DNA of 64,000 nt, taken from contig NZ_NSFT01000007.1 of NCBI RefSeq assembly GCF_002294725.1, positions 124,001 to 188,000 of the forward strand. Direction: 5' to 3'. The position numbers were made by a program, and so were the translations under genes. This stretch comes from Mesorhizobium sp. WSM4313. Its GTDB lineage: Bacteria > Pseudomonadota > Alphaproteobacteria > Rhizobiales > Rhizobiaceae. The notes under the pieces were generated by a model. It worked only from the letters and a program-made list of their open reading frames with translations, was not told the origin of the DNA and did not search any database. This document shows positions 62,069 through 64,000 of this stretch, in pieces. Position 1 is the stretch's first letter. Each line of letters opens with the position of its first letter.

Positions 62069-62232
62069 CCCCTCTCCGTCTCGGCGCTTCGCGCCGATCC
62101 ACCTCTCCCCCGCTTTGCGGGGGCGAGGAAACGCCAATCGCCATTGCCGCGCCGTTCGCAATCCTGGGTTCCTCGCCCCCGCCGGAGGCGGGGGAGAGGT
62201 GGCTCGGCGAAGCCGAGACGGAGAGGGGGAGC
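62069..62232. repeat. Inverted pair of dispersed intergenic repeats
   Basis: The left copy (about 62069-62130, ccctctccgtctcggcgctt with a dyad near acctctccccc) and the right copy (about 62170-62232, ggggagaggtggctcggcga to gacggagaggg) are inverted, with about 40 bases between. They lie in the roughly 500-bp gap between the DUF1003 gene and uspA; the rest of that gap shows no gene. Confidence 0.7.
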
Positions 62233-62409
62233 GCCGTCGGCAATTTCTCACCACCCTGGAGCAATCGTCTCCGCCGCCTGGCCTTGATCCAGATCAAGCT
62301 GGCCCCTGTGGCGGGCCTGATAGGCTGACTATATCGAGATCAGGCCTGAGCGTTCAGGCTCCCGCCACCTGAGCCGCGCGCAGCGGCCCGCAAATGAGGG
62401 ACCGCTACC

Positions 62410-62859
62410 ATGTACAAGAAAATCCTGATCGCCACCGACGGTTCGGAACTGGCCCAGAAGGGCGTCGCCCACGGGCTGGAGCTGGCCGTGGGCCTTGGCG
62501 CCGCCGTGGCTTTCGTCACCGTCTCCGAGCCGTTCCCGACGCTGGCCTGGGGCGGCGCCATGGCCGGCTATGTCGCCGCCGACGAGCTCACCAATTACGA
62601 GGAAAGCGCGCGCAAATATGCAAGCGAGGTGCTCGACAAATGCAAGACCGAAGCCGATGCCAAGGGTGTCGCCTCCAAGGGCGTCCACGTCGAGAACAAG
62701 GCGCCGGCCGAGGCGATCCTCGAGGTTGCGGGCGCCGAGGGCAGCGACCTCATCGTCATGGCCTCGCACGGCCGCCGCGGCCTCGGCCGCCTGGTGCTTG
62801 GCAGCCAGACGGCGGAGGTGGTGTCGCTGACGCAGATCCCGGTGCTGGTGGTCCGGTAG
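62410..62859 (+). CDS. Universal stress protein (UspA family)
   Basis: A 149-residue Usp-domain protein. KKILIATDGSELAQKGVAHGLELA is the first strand and helix, and SDLIVMASHGRRGLGRLVLGSQTAEVVSLTQIPVLVVR carries the ATP-binding G-x2-G-x9-G-S/T motif, so an ATP-binding class is likely. A weak G-rich site lies just before the ATG. Monocistronic, convergent with the carboxypeptidase gene. Confidence 0.9.
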   Translation: MYKKILIATDGSELAQKGVAHGLELAVGLGAAVAFVTVSEPFPTLAWGGAMAGYVAADELTNYEESARKYASEVLDKCKTEADAKGVASKGVHVENKAPAEAILEVAGAEGSDLIVMASHGRRGLGRLVLGSQTAEVVSLTQIPVLVVR

Positions 62860-62909
62860 GCTCCGCCCTGCGGAGCGGCGTGAGAACGAGATAGGCAGCG
62901 ATCCTTCGC

Positions 62910-63064
62910 GCCCCCCTCTGTCCTGCCGGACATCTCCCCCACGAGGGGGGAGATTGGCGGTTTCGGCGCAGGCTCACTCCTGCAACGTTGGTGATTAGCG
63001 AAACCGGCGGCGCTGGCTGATCTCCCCCCAAGAGGGGGAGATGTCCGGCAGGACAGAGGGGGGC
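62910..63064. repeat. Inverted pair of dispersed intergenic repeats
   Basis: The same unit as at 36209-36368: the left copy about 62910-62954 (tgtcctgccggacatctccc) and the right copy about 63020-63064 (gagatgtccggcaggacaga) in reverse. It fills the gap between uspA and the convergent carboxypeptidase gene. Confidence 0.78.
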
Positions 63065-63108
63065 GCTGTCCCGCCGGCGTCTCAGACTTTCTCGTCCGCC
63101 CCGCCGCT

Positions 63109-64000
63109 CTACTGCGTCGGCAGCAGCGGCGAACTGGGCGACGCCAAATCCGGCGAAGGCAGATCGGACGCCGCTTGCCCTGGCGGCGGCGAGGCAGGCG
63201 CGGCCGGCGGCGGCAACCCCGGCAATGCCTGATCCGACGGCGGCAGTCCGGGCGGCTGCAGGCCAGGCGGCGGCGAAGCCGGCTGTTGCCCGGAATACAT
63301 CAGCCTGGGCTGGCCGGCATCGGCTGTCGTCGGCCCCAGGCTTCGCTGGATTAGCGCCTCGACATGGTTGTTGCGCTGGCGCGCGCTGTCGGCGCCCATC
63401 ACCACCACGATCAGATGCCTGCCGTCGGCATTGTAGGAGGTGACGATGTTGTAGCCGGAGGCACGAATGTATCCGGTCTTGATGCCATCGACGCCGCGCA
63501 CGCGGCCCAGCATGTCGTTGTGGCCGCGCACCAGCCGGCCGCGGAACATGAAGTCGCTTTCGGAGAAATAGTGGAAATGCTGCGGAAAGCGCTTTTCCAG
63601 CGCCATGCCCAGCACCGCCATGTCGCGCGCCGTGGTCACCTGGCCGTCGTCGGGCAGGCCGCATGCATTGCGGAAGTTGGTGGCGGTCATGCCGAGCTGG
63701 CGCGCCTTGGCAGTCATCATGGCGGCGAACTGGTCCTCTGAGCCGCCGCCCAGATACTCGCCCACCGCCACCGCCACATCGTTCGCCGACTTCACCACCA
63801 TGGCGCGGATGGCGGAATCGACGTCGATCGTCTCGCCGTGCCGGAAGCGCAGCTTCGTCGGCGGCTGCGAGGCGGCGTGGTCGGAAACCGGAATCTGCGT
63901 CTGCTTGGTGACGCGGCCGGACTCGAGCGCCTCGAACAGCATGTAGAGCGTCATCATTTTGGTCAGCGAGGCGGGATAGCGCTGCGACCTCGAGTTCACC
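63109..64000 (-). CDS. D-alanyl-D-alanine carboxypeptidase (penicillin-binding protein 5/6 type), 5' end missing
   Basis: The 3' 296 codons of a serine-type D-Ala-D-Ala carboxypeptidase; its start lies beyond the right window edge. The motifs are SLTK (SxxK, the catalytic Ser), SAN (SxN, in VVKSANDVAVAVGEYL) and KTG (GIKTGYIRASGYN). It trims peptidoglycan pentapeptides in the periplasm. After the catalytic domain comes a long Pro/Gly-rich tail (PPPGLQPPGLPPSDQALPGLPPPAAPA) instead of the usual helical membrane anchor, ending at 63109. The tail may be a flexible linker or cell-wall-interacting region. Confidence 0.88.
   Translation of the reverse strand, partial: VNSRSQRYPASLTKMMTLYMLFEALESGRVTKQTQIPVSDHAASQPPTKLRFRHGETIDVDSAIRAMVVKSANDVAVAVGEYLGGGSEDQFAAMMTAKARQLGMTATNFRNACGLPDDGQVTTARDMAVLGMALEKRFPQHFHYFSESDFMFRGRLVRGHNDMLGRVRGVDGIKTGYIRASGYNIVTSYNADGRHLIVVVMGADSARQRNNHVEALIQRSLGPTTADAGQPRLMYSGQQPASPPPGLQPPGLPPSDQALPGLPPPAAPASPPPGQAASDLPSPDLASPSSPLLPTQ

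Overview
The window reads as a chromosomal segment of a high-GC alphaproteobacterium of the Rhizobiales, most likely Mesorhizobium or a close relative. The evidence is the dense set of ABC uptake systems, an iolC fused to a C-terminal aldolase-like domain, an RpiR-type IolR with a GGAA-N6-TTCC site, a DUF1045-phnM-phnN set, a BiuH-type biuret hydrolase, and many small inverted repeats between genes of the kind scattered through rhizobial genomes. No rRNA, prophage, transposase or CRISPR array was seen. This assignment is inferred from gene content, not from a search.

Layout. 0-7.3 kb: an SDR oxidoreductase; a class I DAHP synthase preceded by a leader peptide carrying Phe-Trp-Tyr-Phe-Tyr-Phe and an attenuator; a LysE-type exporter divergent from a WYL regulator; a methyltransferase; a FAD oxidoreductase; a nitronate monooxygenase. 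7.3-9.6 kb: a GNAT/DUF1778 toxin-antitoxin pair lying between an intact LacI regulator gene and a second, partial copy of that gene's 3' end. 9.6-17.3 kb: a CUT2 sugar ABC transporter and a polar amino acid ABC transporter. 17.5-20 kb: phnN, phnM and a DUF1045 gene.

20.2-28.7 kb: myo-inositol catabolism (iolB, iolE, iolD, iolC, iolR and a Gfo/Idh/MocA dehydrogenase). 28.8-37.9 kb: a second inositol-like operon with an IolE/MocC-like protein, a complete CUT1 transporter, an IolG/MocA-like dehydrogenase and a sugar isomerase. It is divergent from a MocR-type regulator, which recalls rhizopine (moc) loci. 38.1-45.1 kb: an ArsR-type regulator, a GH51 arabinofuranosidase and a CUT1 transporter, probably for arabinose-containing oligosaccharides.

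45.2-54.4 kb: an FCD-type GntR regulator divergent from an operon that encodes a BMP-family ABC transporter, biuret hydrolase, a second cysteine hydrolase that may act on triuret or a related ureide, a cupin, and allophanate hydrolase. Together these make a self-contained route from imported ureide to ammonia and CO2. 54.5-64 kb: a looser stress-type set (alpha/beta hydrolase, CBS protein, DUF2267, PEBP-like protein, FAD-Rieske oxidoreductase, tRNA-Arg(CCG), DUF1003 protein, UspA) and the 3' part of a D-alanyl-D-alanine carboxypeptidase gene cut by the window edge.

The most interesting points are the apparently leaderless aromatic attenuator upstream of the DAHP synthase, the ureide operon with its paired operator-like repeats, the MocR-linked inositol-type locus, and the toxin-antitoxin module bracketed by a duplicated gene end.
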